A DNA stretch of 22,648 bases, from positions 1 through 22,648 of the IMG/VR virus record IMGVR_UViG_3300007541_003003, one strand, 5' to 3'. Positions within the stretch are counted from its first letter, which is position 1. Each line of letters begins with the position of its first letter. The stretch is from a virus. The position numbers and the translations under genes were made by a program. Below the pieces are notes generated by a model. It did no database searches. It was not told the origin of the DNA and worked only from the letters and a program-made list of their open reading frames with translations. Shown here piece by piece: positions 1 to 7,739 of this stretch.

Positions 1-704
1 ACAACAATACCGTTAAGGATATCATCGATGTAGGTGAAATCTCGTTTCATGTCCCCATAATTATACACGTCAATGGGTTCTTCTGCAAGGATTCTTTTAG
101 TGAATTGGAATAGCGCCATATCAGGTCTACCCCAAGGCCCATACACGGTAAAGAAACGTAGACCAACCGCATGAAGTTTTGAAATCTTAAATTGACATTC
201 GTTGATGTACTTAGTGTAAGCATACGCATTCAGTTGGTGACCCTGAACTTTATCTTCAGTCCAACCATTTTCACTGATAGGCGTTCCACCATATACAGAA
301 CTTGTAGAGGCGTAAATGACTTTAGTTTCGGGACTAAGTTTCTCCAAAAGTTCAATCAATTTTTGAGTACCATCAATATTGTTTGAATGATATTCAGGTT
401 CCTTTCCAAAAGAGTCTCTAACTCCAGCATGGGCGGCTAAGTGAATCAGATAGTCGATCTTGAGACCCCTATCCATAATAATATCAAGAAAGTTTGCCCG
501 CATATGCACGGGATCACGAATATCCATTTGAGCAATAGGGATACTAAATTGATTATGCCTTTTAGCCTTTAGTTTAGGCGAATATAAATGGTCATTGAAG
601 TTATCAATACCAAATATATTATGACCAAGACCCTGAAGTTTCAGGGAAAGTTGCGAACCGATAAATCCGGCAGCGCCTGTTACTATAATTGTTTTACTAT
701 CCAT
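1..704 (-). CDS. NAD-dependent UDP-sugar epimerase (UDP-glucuronate 4-epimerase-like), 3' end cut by window
   Basis: Extended short-chain dehydrogenase/reductase. It starts at 704 and is open through the window edge, with 234 residues visible. The Rossmann dinucleotide site GAAGFIGS is at residues 10-17, and the catalytic Tyr161-x3-Lys165 is present (YAYTK), with STSSVYG just before it. The run RFFTVYGPWGRPDMA (183-197) and KRDFTYIDD (220-228) are characteristic of UDP-glucuronate 4-epimerases, which interconvert UDP-glucuronate and UDP-galacturonate; the exact substrate is inferred. The start overlaps the end of the primase-like gene by 8 bp, so the two are probably translationally coupled. 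Together with the GT25, KDO and cytidylyltransferase genes in this window it suggests sugar-nucleotide work on the host envelope. The C-terminal sugar-binding part lies outside the window. Confidence 0.88.
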   Translation of the reverse strand, partial: MDSKTIIVTGAAGFIGSQLSLKLQGLGHNIFGIDNFNDHLYSPKLKAKRHNQFSIPIAQMDIRDPVHMRANFLDIIMDRGLKIDYLIHLAAHAGVRDSFGKEPEYHSNNIDGTQKLIELLEKLSPETKVIYASTSSVYGGTPISENGWTEDKVQGHQLNAYAYTKYINECQFKISKLHAVGLRFFTVYGPWGRPDMALFQFTKRILAEEPIDVYNYGDMKRDFTYIDDILNGIV

Positions 705-1635
705 TTCGGTAAATATACTCCAATGCTCTATCTGCCTCTACAATCAACGGGCGGTGTTCATACCAGTTTCCTGTCTCAGCATCAAACTGTTTACACATAT
801 CCGCAATCTGTTGTGCCGTTATCGGGTAACCACGCTCGGTAGCTTTACCCGCAACAGCCACCATTATTTGATACATCTTATGATACCAACCCGTGCCACT
901 AATCTGCATGTATTCTGCACCAAGACTTTTTGGCCAGAATGGGCAGTCATGATAAGATGTCCAATTGAAGTTAGTATTATCTAGTTGTGATTTACGATGT
1001 TCAATCACAGCCTTCTGTAACTCTTCAGGTAATCTATCTAGGAAAGAATTACCTGTCTTTTCACGGTAAGGGTGTTTTGCAATCAGTTCAGATACGTTAA
1101 GCGCCTCGCCTTCGTTCTCAAAGAAGAATGAGAAAGCATTAGGGTATTCAGCAGGAACGTAGAACATACGTGCAAGGTCTTTGGTTTGGGGATCACCATT
1201 CTCACCAAGTTCAGTGTTCAATGCGAACCAGAAAGCTCTGATACGTTCACTCTCTACAGGTTCATCAAGACGGAACACGATTCGAAACTTTAAAGTACCT
1301 TCTCGGCTTGATGCTGTATTGTACACAACGTAGTCGTACTGCCCGAATTGTTCTCGCAACTGGAGTTCCAAGTTTCCCAAATCAGAACCAAAATCATGAT
1401 CGTCAATATCAACGCAACACCAACTACCCCAATACCTAGTAGATTTATTAGAACGTGTAGAATTTGTTTGGAAAATAGCAGGACTAATAAGAGGACTAGA
1501 ATTATTTCCACCTTTCTCACCTTTTAACTTAGATATCTTTTTTAACCAACCAACAAATGAAGGCCAAGACTTAAACGCCACGGTGTGGTTAGTCCTGTTA
1601 TCATATTGGTTTTTGAACATTGTCAATTCGTACAT
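697..1635 (-). CDS. Archaeo-eukaryotic primase (AEP/RepB-like) domain protein, putative
   Basis: About 312 residues from the ATG at 1635, which shares one base with the TAA of the upstream methyltransferase gene (TAATG). A GTG at 1644 in frame is an alternative start. The N-terminal half resembles AEP-type primase/replication-initiator domains: a DxD metal motif in CVDIDDHDF (Asp76 and Asp78), then YNTASS, FRIVFRLDEP, and KDLARMFYVPA, like the motif-III region of this family. The usual SxH histidine of motif II is not obvious here, so catalytic activity is uncertain. The C-terminal 100 residues are helical and could be a PriCT-like domain. Position downstream of gp43 favours a DNA-replication role. 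T4 itself uses the unrelated gp61 primase, so this would be an additional enzyme or a degenerate homologue. A nuclease or regulatory role is also possible. Confidence 0.55.
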   Translation of the reverse strand: MYELTMFKNQYDNRTNHTVAFKSWPSFVGWLKKISKLKGEKGGNNSSPLISPAIFQTNSTRSNKSTRYWGSWCCVDIDDHDFGSDLGNLELQLREQFGQYDYVVYNTASSREGTLKFRIVFRLDEPVESERIRAFWFALNTELGENGDPQTKDLARMFYVPAEYPNAFSFFFENEGEALNVSELIAKHPYREKTGNSFLDRLPEELQKAVIEHRKSQLDNTNFNWTSYHDCPFWPKSLGAEYMQISGTGWYHKMYQIMVAVAGKATERGYPITAQQIADMCKQFDAETGNWYEHRPLIVEADRALEYIYRNG

Positions 1636-2192
1636 TATAAACACATATTCTTATAGAGTTGAACTCCGTGAACCTTGGTCACGTCCTTGAAAGTTGCCGT
1701 ATAATTCCATTCGTTTAATAGTTCTATTCTACCATCCTCAACGAACTTTGTCAAGCCTTCTTGAACGGAAGAGAGTTCTGTGTTATCGTATAACATATAA
1801 GGTGTCTTGAATTTAATAGAGACTTCGGTATCTACCTGAACGTCTTCTGTCCCATGATTACCGTCAATAAAGATGAAATCAAAACGGGTTCCACCCAGAA
1901 GATACAATATGGTAGGTGAAGGGGTCAGATACACACTCACGTTAGGATATAGTTTCTCCATTATGGGGCCGTACTCAACACCACGGGGGTGATAAGGACA
2001 ACACGAAACTATATTACAGTCCGGCATCTTCTCTGCAAAGTAGGTTGTAGAGTGTCCGGCATAGAAACCAATCTCCAACATAGACTTCGGATTGATGATA
2101 GTCTTCACATCGTCAATCATAGCAAAGACTTCATCGGAGGGGGGAAGATACCCCCAACCATTTTCATCCCACATCAAATGATCTAAGTTCAC
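1635..2192 (-). CDS. Class I SAM-dependent methyltransferase-like protein
   Basis: About 185 residues. The chosen start is a GTG at 2192, which overlaps the gp43 stop as GTGA and lies 9 nt after an AGAGGA ribosome-binding site. An ATG at 2174 and an upstream in-frame start at 2234 are alternatives. The core looks like a Methyltransf_24-type Rossmann fold: [16 protein letters not shown] (motif I, SAM-binding glycine region) and [15 protein letters not shown] (acidic motif with the IDG.H signature). That signature is frequent among sugar or small-molecule O-methyltransferases, but the substrate cannot be told from the sequence. It sits between gp43 and the primase-like gene with overlaps on both sides, so it is co-transcribed with them. 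A glycan target would fit the epimerase downstream. Confidence 0.7.
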   Translation of the reverse strand: MNLDHLMWDENGWGYLPPSDEVFAMIDDVKTIINPKSMLEIGFYAGHSTTYFAEKMPDCNIVSCCPYHPRGVEYGPIMEKLYPNVSVYLTPSPTILYLLGGTRFDFIFIDGNHGTEDVQVDTEVSIKFKTPYMLYDNTELSSVQEGLTKFVEDGRIELLNEWNYTATFKDVTKVHGVQLYKNMCL

Positions 2193-4660
2193 GCAAAAAA
2201 GTCCTCTAGTGTGGCTTGAGGTTCTGAAGTCCAACCCACCGCATCAAGGATGGGCGTGAGGGGATCAAGGAACGTCTTATCAAACATCAAATCATAATCG
2301 ATGTATTGGTGTAGACCAAGTTCCGGCGGAAGATTCAATGGGTAGGAGATAACATTCTCACCCAGACGGTTGGGTTGTCGCAGATAGACGAACTTGATCT
2401 TCTCACCGTTCTTGACCAGTTCGTACTGCTTGGTTAGGTCATTTTCCTTGATAGACTTGTTATAACACAAAGCGCCACGAACATGGATAGGACACCCCTT
2501 CTTGTAGACGGTGTTACGATCAGACCACTTGTCGATCTCCGACACTCCACGAGGGAACGAAACTTCTTCGGGAGGAAGGTTCCTAAATTGGGACTTAAAG
2601 TTCCTAATATAGGACTGAGTGTCTGATTCGGAACCTTCCACGATGACCCGAAAGATTTCCTGAAACTTGTCCCGCACGATCTGAGGCGTACTGGACTTGA
2701 CTGCTTCAATACCCATCATCTTGAGTTTGGGTTTGGCGTACTGGACACCCTCGTTGTTGTGGACGTTCAGGATGTAACGTTTCTTGGCCATCCAGATGCC
2801 ACGGTCTGCGATTACCTCACGTCCCATCTCCATACGGTTGTCATAGGCAGACGTGACACGTGCAAGTTCCGCATAGGATTTCTCCAGAACCTTTTCGAAG
2901 TGATCGGAACAAATCTTGTCCAGAAACTTCACGGGGTCTTTGGGACTGAACTTCTCAACCAGAGAACTCATCCGAATGTAAAGAGAGTCAGTGTCAATCG
3001 CAACAACGTAGTCTTCATCAGTCTGGAGGAGTTTGTTCATCTCCGCATTGACGGCACGTTCTGCCCACTTGATCGACAACTGACCCGCAAGGGTGATGGA
3101 CTCCGCAACCCGTTGGTCAAAGTAACGGAACCAACGATTACCCAACGCACCATAGAGAGAGTTCATCAGAATCTTGATGGCCATCTGCTGGTTGTTGAGT
3201 GACGTGATCTTGTTATCCAGTTCCCGTGTAGGATTGGTCTGGTATTGTTGTTGTAGTTTCAACATCTCCTTCTTGATCACACGGCGTTCATCGTAGTACT
3301 TCTTAATGATACTAGGGATCACACCCTCACGGCTGTGGGTGAACTTAATCCCAGTAGGTGCGACAGAGAAAGAACTGCCCGACATATCAACGTTGCCTGA
3401 CAGGAAGGTGTCTACCGACACGTCATTATAGAAACCGTCCATGACAGTCTCGGGCGACATGTTATACTGAACAATGATGTTGGGATACAGAGAGTTCAAG
3501 TCGAAAGAACAAACCCAATCATGAGACCCCACCTGTGGGTCTTTCACGTAACCGCCAGGATACGGAGTCTTGACCTTCTCAACCTTGGGAGGAACCGCCA
3601 CCTTCTGTTCGTTCAGAATGCGGTAGATGATAGTATCCCAGATGTTGGTGGTTCCCATAGTGTCATTGTAGTTAACACCCCCACGATAGGCCATGGTGAG
3701 AACCAGAGAGATCAGGTCAAGTTTCTCGTCCAGTTTCTCTACGAGTTCAACGTCCTTGATGTTGTAGTCAATAAACTTCTGGAAGTCAGTCTTGTACAGG
3801 GCGTACAGTGTACCGTGTTCCTCATAGGACAGTTTACCCTCACCCAACACAACCTGTGCGATATGGTCAAGGCGATAGGACTCCTGTTGTCCCAGTGTGT
3901 TGTAGGTAAACTTCTTGAAGACTTCTAGGTAGTCCAGTTGTTCGATACCCTCAAGATTGTATTCCTGAAGTTTCTTACCATTGATGGTTGGGTTGCCCTC
4001 ACGCACCAGACCCCACGGTGACATTTTCTTCACCATGTCATCACCAAGGAGTTTACCAATACGGTTGACCAGATAGGGGATATCGAAGAACCGTGTGTTC
4101 CAACCCGTAACAATATCTGGTGAAGTTCGATGCCAGTGATCGACAAACTTCATGAGGAGTTGTGCCTCAGAAGCGCACTTCTCATAGATCACGTCTTCGC
4201 CTGCATCGTAGTCGTACAGACCCCAGACCCGATACGGGCCTTTGGTGTTCTTGACAGTGATGGCGATGACAGGATAGTTTGCGGATTCTGGTTCAGGGAA
4301 ACCTTCGTCTGAAGCCACCTCAATATCGATGGTGCAGACATCAACCCACTCACGATTGAACTTGATGGGAGTGGGGAAATTCTCAGCGATGTACTGAGAG
4401 ATGTAGTTGTTCATCCCAAAGATTTTGAAGTTGGGTACATCTTCGTACCGCTTCTGGAAATCGGTAGCCTCCTTCATGGATTCGAACTTGAGAGGTTCTA
4501 CATGAGTGCCATCGATACCACGCCAACCAGACTGTTTCTTATCGGATTGCACGTATAGAGTGGGTTCGAACGGAACCCGTTTTTGAATTCTTTTGCCACT
4601 CGCATCGTAACCACGGTGTAGAATGTTGTTACCATAACGAACTACGGAAGTATAAAACAT
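2189..4660 (-). CDS. 43: T4-type family B DNA polymerase gp43
   Basis: Replicative DNA polymerase with proofreading, 823 residues (T4 gp43 is 898). Exonuclease motifs: ExoI DIE (112-114), Exo[12 protein letters not shown] (188-197), Exo[12 protein letters not shown] (299-307). Polymerase motifs: [10 protein letters not shown] (387-395), [14 protein letters not shown] (496-508), C AIDTDSLY (554-561), then KKRYILNV. All catalytic aspartates are present, so both activities should be intact. The extreme C-terminus reads QATLEDFFA, a textbook PCNA-interacting-type peptide (Q-x2-L-x2-F-F) positioned to bind the clamp gp45. The ATG at 4660 follows an AAGGA site, and a consensus promoter lies 44-72 bp upstream. 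It is first in the cistron string gp43, methyltransferase, primase-like, epimerase. In T4, gp43 translation is autoregulated; the equivalent hairpin was not identified here. Confidence 0.99.
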   Translation of the reverse strand: MFYTSVVRYGNNILHRGYDASGKRIQKRVPFEPTLYVQSDKKQSGWRGIDGTHVEPLKFESMKEATDFQKRYEDVPNFKIFGMNNYISQYIAENFPTPIKFNREWVDVCTIDIEVASDEGFPEPESANYPVIAITVKNTKGPYRVWGLYDYDAGEDVIYEKCASEAQLLMKFVDHWHRTSPDIVTGWNTRFFDIPYLVNRIGKLLGDDMVKKMSPWGLVREGNPTINGKKLQEYNLEGIEQLDYLEVFKKFTYNTLGQQESYRLDHIAQVVLGEGKLSYEEHGTLYALYKTDFQKFIDYNIKDVELVEKLDEKLDLISLVLTMAYRGGVNYNDTMGTTNIWDTIIYRILNEQKVAVPPKVEKVKTPYPGGYVKDPQVGSHDWVCSFDLNSLYPNIIVQYNMSPETVMDGFYNDVSVDTFLSGNVDMSGSSFSVAPTGIKFTHSREGVIPSIIKKYYDERRVIKKEMLKLQQQYQTNPTRELDNKITSLNNQQMAIKILMNSLYGALGNRWFRYFDQRVAESITLAGQLSIKWAERAVNAEMNKLLQTDEDYVVAIDTDSLYIRMSSLVEKFSPKDPVKFLDKICSDHFEKVLEKSYAELARVTSAYDNRMEMGREVIADRGIWMAKKRYILNVHNNEGVQYAKPKLKMMGIEAVKSSTPQIVRDKFQEIFRVIVEGSESDTQSYIRNFKSQFRNLPPEEVSFPRGVSEIDKWSDRNTVYKKGCPIHVRGALCYNKSIKENDLTKQYELVKNGEKIKFVYLRQPNRLGENVISYPLNLPPELGLHQYIDYDLMFDKTFLDPLTPILDAVGWTSEPQATLEDFFA

Positions 4661-4703
4661 GGATATCCTTGTATCATGTATGAGTCATTTCACTGTAATA
4701 TGC

Positions 4704-4732
4704 ATTATACATGAGTCAACATGTACTGTCAA
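4704..4732 (-). promoter_or_regulatory. Sigma70-type promoter for gp43
   Basis: On the minus strand TTGACA (4732-4727) is followed after exactly 17 bp by TATAAT (4709-4704), a 12/12 match to the bacterial housekeeping consensus. It starts two bases after the stop codon of the GT25-like gene and fires toward gp43 (ATG at 4660). A partial repeat of TGACTCAT occurs around it (4711-4717 region and 4681-4687), which could be an operator, but that is speculation. Confidence 0.85.
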
Positions 4733-4734
4733 GC

Positions 4735-5532
4735 TTAATCCAACACCTTCATATAGTGGTGCCGAACCCAAGGTTGTTCTATCCACAGGTCTTTGTACCT
4801 ATGGTGGTCTTGAGTAACCTTCAATCGTTTTGATACACACTGTGTGGTGGGTACGGGTACGTTGTAGACATCCCGATTGGGGTTTGGTTTATTATATGGC
4901 TGAAACACGTCCTTACCAAAGTACAGGGTATCACACTCGTTCCAAGGATGGACTACGGTATTATCCATAAAGTCGATATTTCTTTTTCTCAAATAGTGTT
5001 CTGTATAGTTCTTAAACAACCGCTCCATTATACCATATGGGCCACCATTAATCCAGAACTTTTGATCGTGTAATAGAGAATACATCCACCCCGCACAATG
5101 TTTACTCATACTATAACACCCCATGAACAAACCAATATTTGCGTAGCGAATGTTCTTTCCTGTTATGTAATCAAGAAGATTCCTAAAGGTATCGATGTGT
5201 TCTTCCAAGAGATAGGTGTCGTGTTCCATGATCAGGAAACGTTCATCAGATTGGCCCTGCAACTTCATGAGTTCCCAGTGTGAACACATACCAGCTTTTT
5301 CTGTGGGGGAATGGTCATCAACGGGTTTACCGCTGTCTATCGTGGCGAGGGAAGGTCTCCAGTCATACTTTGCAACGTATTCATCAAAGTCTGGATGTTC
5401 TGGAGTGATAGCATCAAAGGTGTGGAACTCCAGAGTCCCGTCATCGATCAGAGGTTTGAACGACTCACGAGATATCTCCATATATTCTACTGATATAGGA
5501 TTGTTGGTACAGACAATTTGGTGTACTTTCAT
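4735..5532 (-). CDS. GT25-like glycosyltransferase (LPS-type)
   Basis: About 265 residues. The start at 5532 is chosen because a GGGGA site precedes it by about 6 nt; an in-frame ATG at 5544 lies at the edge of a terminator hairpin and has no such site. The signature region of glycosyltransferase family 25 is visible: EKAGMCSHWELMK (78-90), like the family's G-x-C-x-SH helix, and FLIMEHDT (99-106), corresponding to the usual EDD metal motif but reading EHD. Family members transfer galactose or glucose onto LPS. The altered acidic motif makes donor and activity uncertain. No promoter is visible between the terminator and this gene, so it may depend on read-through from the hsp20 unit. A capsid or host-surface sugar decoration role is an inference. 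Confidence 0.62.
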   Translation of the reverse strand: MKVHQIVCTNNPISVEYMEISRESFKPLIDDGTLEFHTFDAITPEHPDFDEYVAKYDWRPSLATIDSGKPVDDHSPTEKAGMCSHWELMKLQGQSDERFLIMEHDTYLLEEHIDTFRNLLDYITGKNIRYANIGLFMGCYSMSKHCAGWMYSLLHDQKFWINGGPYGIMERLFKNYTEHYLRKRNIDFMDNTVVHPWNECDTLYFGKDVFQPYNKPNPNRDVYNVPVPTTQCVSKRLKVTQDHHRYKDLWIEQPWVRHHYMKVLD

Positions 5533-5548
5533 AATATTCCCCATAAAG

Positions 5549-5573
5549 AACGGGGGGCATACACCCCCCCGTT
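5549..5573 (-). terminator. Strong stem-loop terminator, possibly bidirectional
   Basis: A perfect 9-bp GC-rich stem (AACGGGGGG paired with CCCCCCGTT) and a 7-nt loop. On the minus strand it sits 4 nt after the stop of the 31-aa gene and is followed by TTCTTTAT. On the plus strand it is followed by TTATTTA. It separates the hsp20 unit from the GT25-like gene; the ATG of the latter is only 17 nt past the stem, so leaky termination may set its level. Confidence 0.75.
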
Positions 5574-5577
5574 TTAT

Positions 5578-5673
5578 TTACAATTGACTTAGGCTCTGGA
5601 ACATGAGGGCGACTGTTGCAACAAACAACACCAACATGCCAACAGACTCAAAGTACTGATCAATTTTTTTCAT
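5578..5673 (-). CDS. 31-residue single-pass membrane protein
   Basis: A tiny gene found by reading the gap between hsp20 and the terminator. It has a strong GAGGAAAC ribosome-binding site just before the ATG, begins MKKIDQYFES and continues into a hydrophobic stretch (residues 12-26, VGMLVLFVATVALMF) that would make one membrane helix, ending in a short polar tail. It lies 20 nt after hsp20 and directly before a terminator, so it is the last gene of the hsp20 transcript. No family is recognised. The good ribosome-binding site and clear hydrophobic segment make translation likely. Confidence 0.65.
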   Translation of the reverse strand: MKKIDQYFESVGMLVLFVATVALMFQSLSQL

Positions 5674-5693
5674 TTAGTTTCCTCGTTGAAAGA

Positions 5694-6116
5694 TCACTTA
5701 ATTTCAATCTTACGAGGTCTCTTCTCTTCGGGAAGTTCAAACTTCAACTGAACGGACAGGATTCCATCCTTTAAAGAAGCACCGTCAACAAAGACGTATT
5801 CGGATAGCCTAAACACTCTCTTGAACTTCTTCTGCGAGATACCTTTATGGATGTAAGTAGGTTCTGTAGAGAACTCCTTATCGATCTCACCTTTGACGGT
5901 AAGAGTACGTTCATCCTGTTCGATCTCCAGATCGTTCATAGTAAACCCTGCAACTGCGATTTCGATCAGATAATCGTTGTCACTCACCTTCACAATGTTA
6001 TGTGGAGGATATGTATCAGTGGCGTGTTTGGCAACCCAATCAAGTTCTTGAAACAGGTGGTCAAAACCCACAAACGAAGAGCGAGGGAAAAGTGTGTTTG
6101 CTTTAAGATTAGTCAT
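5694..6116 (-). CDS. hsp20: Small heat-shock protein Hsp20 (alpha-crystallin domain)
   Basis: 140 residues, the usual length. The alpha-crystallin domain covers roughly residues 40-128, with GFTMNDLEI (57-65), FKRVFRLSEYV (98-108) and the consensus A-x3-DGIL segment (113-120). The C-terminal KIEIK gives the I-x-I motif that docks into neighbouring dimers during oligomer assembly. Such ATP-independent holdases are common in T4-like marine phages, where they are thought to protect phage proteins or help virion assembly. The ATG follows an AGGAG site, and a sigma70-type promoter lies about 70-95 bp upstream. It is divergent from the plus-strand structural gene and shares a 112-bp regulatory gap with it. 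Confidence 0.95.
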   Translation of the reverse strand: MTNLKANTLFPRSSFVGFDHLFQELDWVAKHATDTYPPHNIVKVSDNDYLIEIAVAGFTMNDLEIEQDERTLTVKGEIDKEFSTEPTYIHKGISQKKFKRVFRLSEYVFVDGASLKDGILSVQLKFELPEEKRPRKIEIK

Positions 6117-6180
6117 TTGGTTTTCTCCTTAATTAAAAGCAAGATTAAATGTGAACCAGATTATTCTGCATTCACACCCC

Positions 6181-6188
6181 TATATATA
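6181..6188 (+). promoter_or_regulatory. Candidate T4-type late promoter for the plus-strand gene
   Basis: TATATATA differs by one base from the T4 late-promoter consensus TATAAATA, which is recognised by gp55 with no -35 element. No -35 hexamer is visible upstream on the plus strand. It lies about 40 bp before the ATG at 6229, a plausible leader length. Because the sequence is palindromic and AT-rich, chance cannot be excluded. Confidence 0.35.
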
Positions 6189-6212
6189 CCATAAGTAAAC
6201 ACGTTCTGTCAA
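6183..6212 (-). promoter_or_regulatory. Sigma70-type promoter for hsp20
   Basis: On the minus strand TTGACA (6212-6207) is followed after 18 bp by TATATA (6188-6183). The -10 element lies inside the palindromic TATATATA also readable on the plus strand. It faces hsp20, whose ATG is at 6116. Confidence 0.65.
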
Positions 6213-6228
6213 TAGTAGGAAAATTTTT

Positions 6229-6816
6229 ATGTTGCCATTTCAAGGTGTCACAGTAACCGCCGATTCCGCATCGTTGGTCATTCCGAATAGTACAATCCAG
6301 TATGAGCCGGGGTTTGTCGAAGTCTATGTGAATAACGAAAAATATTCCACCGACAACTGGACGGCAAATCAACTCAGTACCGACTCTGATCAGAGGATCA
6401 CAGTAACAGGACTTACCTCTGGAGATGTGGTTAAGGTTCGAGCGAAGTACGTCACCTGTACCGCCGACCCTCAACTAACATTCCCTAAATTAGGCCAGAG
6501 TATGCAAGTCATCGAAGAGGGAACCAGTTCCTCTCCGCCTAAGTTGGGTTACGCTTCTGCTGGAATGATTGGGGTTCCGTATTACTTTGATGGAATTGTA
6601 ACACAGTACCAAAACGTGAACTGTCCCCAAGGGAGTTATCTGGCAGGGCCTACCGGAGGATACGTTACGGGTGGAGGTTTCTCTAGTCAGGCACTAACGA
6701 CAGGAACCGTTCTGAAAATGGACAGTGACAACAGCGTCATAATTTCAGGCCCAACCGGAACAGTTGCAATCCTTAACGTTCCGATTGGACATTCGCCTGG
6801 CGGTACTTCGGCCTAA
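6229..6816 (+). CDS. Probable virion structural protein, beta-rich (unrecognised)
   Basis: The only protein gene on the plus strand, 195 residues, with an AGGA site 9 nt before the ATG. The composition is rich in Gly, Ser, Thr, Val and Asn, with no Arg/Lys clusters, no signal peptide and few charged residues. The N-terminal part (FVEVYVNNEKYS, about residues 29-40, followed by TVTGLTSGDVVKV) resembles the beta-sandwich repeats of phage tail, fibre or baseplate decoration proteins. The C-terminal half has GPTGG-type turns. No named family is recognised. Its opposite orientation, convergent overlap with the cupin gene and possible TATA-only promoter suggest late expression, as expected for a virion component. 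It might instead be a moron-like insertion. Structural role is inferred from composition only. Confidence 0.5.
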   Translation: MLPFQGVTVTADSASLVIPNSTIQYEPGFVEVYVNNEKYSTDNWTANQLSTDSDQRITVTGLTSGDVVKVRAKYVTCTADPQLTFPKLGQSMQVIEEGTSSSPPKLGYASAGMIGVPYYFDGIVTQYQNVNCPQGSYLAGPTGGYVTGGGFSSQALTTGTVLKMDSDNSVIISGPTGTVAILNVPIGHSPGGTSA

Positions 6817-7352
6817 AAGTACGTAGATGGGTCAGGATGACCCTCAACCCCAAATGAAAAACTCACTCGACTTTTACGAGGAAGCACTTGATGGTGAGTT
6901 CCTCGTGGAATCCATACGTACATGCCCGGCTCAAAGTCAAACTCTTCATCGTTGTTATGACCCTCGACTTTCAGTCCTACCGTACCGATAACCTGAACCA
7001 AGAATACGTCCATAGAGTCCTTATGCCAAGGGTAACTGTCCGACTCTTTACCAAATCCGGTGAAAGCAATATTGGTGATTGAACGTTTATCTCCATGAAG
7101 AGAAAACACATCAGCCATTTCGTTGACAATATCTCTTGCAAAATCGGGAGCGGAACTTCTCATATGGAAACTGTTCAGACCAATTCTAAACTTGTTGCTG
7201 TTAGAATCAATCAGATTGTCGGGATGATTATCCAACAAATCCATGTGTTGATTCCAGTTGTAAAGTTCCACAGTCCCTTCGGGAAGTTTACCTAAGAACG
7301 GTGTTTTGGAAGCGATGTATTCATCTTTATCATAAAATATATCAAAGTTCAT
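6813..7352 (-). CDS. Cupin-fold protein, probable Fe(II)-dependent oxygenase-like
   Basis: 179 residues, with the ATG sharing a base with the regA stop (TAATG). The double-stranded beta-helix signature is visible: YPWHKDSMDVFLVQVIG gives an H-x-D metal pair (about residues 109-111), and GMYVWIPRGTHHQV supplies the distal histidine (about 152-153), followed by SFSFGVE. This matches cupin/JmjC-like 2-oxoglutarate oxygenases, which hydroxylate proteins or nucleic acids; the substrate is unknown. It is the last gene of the gp62-regA-cupin unit, so it is transcribed with replication genes. Its stop overlaps the stop of the convergent plus-strand gene by 4 bp, leaving no room for a dedicated terminator. 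Confidence 0.6.
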   Translation of the reverse strand: MNFDIFYDKDEYIASKTPFLGKLPEGTVELYNWNQHMDLLDNHPDNLIDSNSNKFRIGLNSFHMRSSAPDFARDIVNEMADVFSLHGDKRSITNIAFTGFGKESDSYPWHKDSMDVFLVQVIGTVGLKVEGHNNDEEFDFEPGMYVWIPRGTHHQVLPRKSRVSFSFGVEGHPDPSTYF

Positions 7353-7723
7353 TACTTGTTACCGATATTATACTTGGGACACAACTCCCATTCATCTTTT
7401 TCCTTAAATCCAATGATCTTAATTTGTCGCATAGGCGCACAATCGTTTGCAATCTCATGGTTTTGAATATCGACAAGGCCCCAGTCTTGAAGTAGGGTTG
7501 CGATAGTATTTCTTCTTTGTATGTCCGACAATTCAAGATTGGACTTTTTGCCGTCTAACATAAACAGTTCTTTGAAGTGTACGATAAAGTACCTACCCTG
7601 TTTATGAAGAATATGACAAGACTGGAATAACTTCTTTTCTTTACGAGAAGCAACACCAATACGAGTAAGAGTTTCTCTAACCTTCAAAAAGTCATCTGGT
7701 TCTGTCAGAGTGACTTCCAACAT
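7352..7723 (-). CDS. regA: RegA translational repressor
   Basis: From the ATG at 7723 the protein has 123 residues (T4 RegA has 122) and begins MLEVTLTEPDDFLKVRETL, closely matching the T4 N-terminus. QSCHILHKQGRYFIVHFKELF and the C-terminal WELCPKYNIGNK also match. RegA binds AU-rich initiation regions of early phage mRNAs, including its own and clamp-loader messages in T4, and blocks translation. An in-frame GTG at 7762 would add 13 residues inside gp62 and is not favoured, since family members start at the MLEV position. The ribosome-binding site is weak and the leader (GAATCCAACAAAAATG) is A-rich, as expected for an autorepressed gene. It lies 16 nt after gp62 as in T4, where 62 and regA are also adjacent. 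Confidence 0.97.
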   Translation of the reverse strand: MLEVTLTEPDDFLKVRETLTRIGVASRKEKKLFQSCHILHKQGRYFIVHFKELFMLDGKKSNLELSDIQRRNTIATLLQDWGLVDIQNHEIANDCAPMRQIKIIGFKEKDEWELCPKYNIGNK

Positions 7724-7739
7724 TTTTGTTGGATTCCAT

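Noticed and set aside
2759-3202. 147-codon open frame on the plus strand inside gp43
   Set aside because: It is the antisense shadow of strongly conserved polymerase motifs, has no ribosome-binding site and a composition unlike a real protein.
5533-5544. Upstream ATG for the GT25-like gene
   Set aside because: It lies at the edge of the terminator hairpin without a ribosome-binding site, whereas the ATG at 5532 has GGGGA at suitable spacing.
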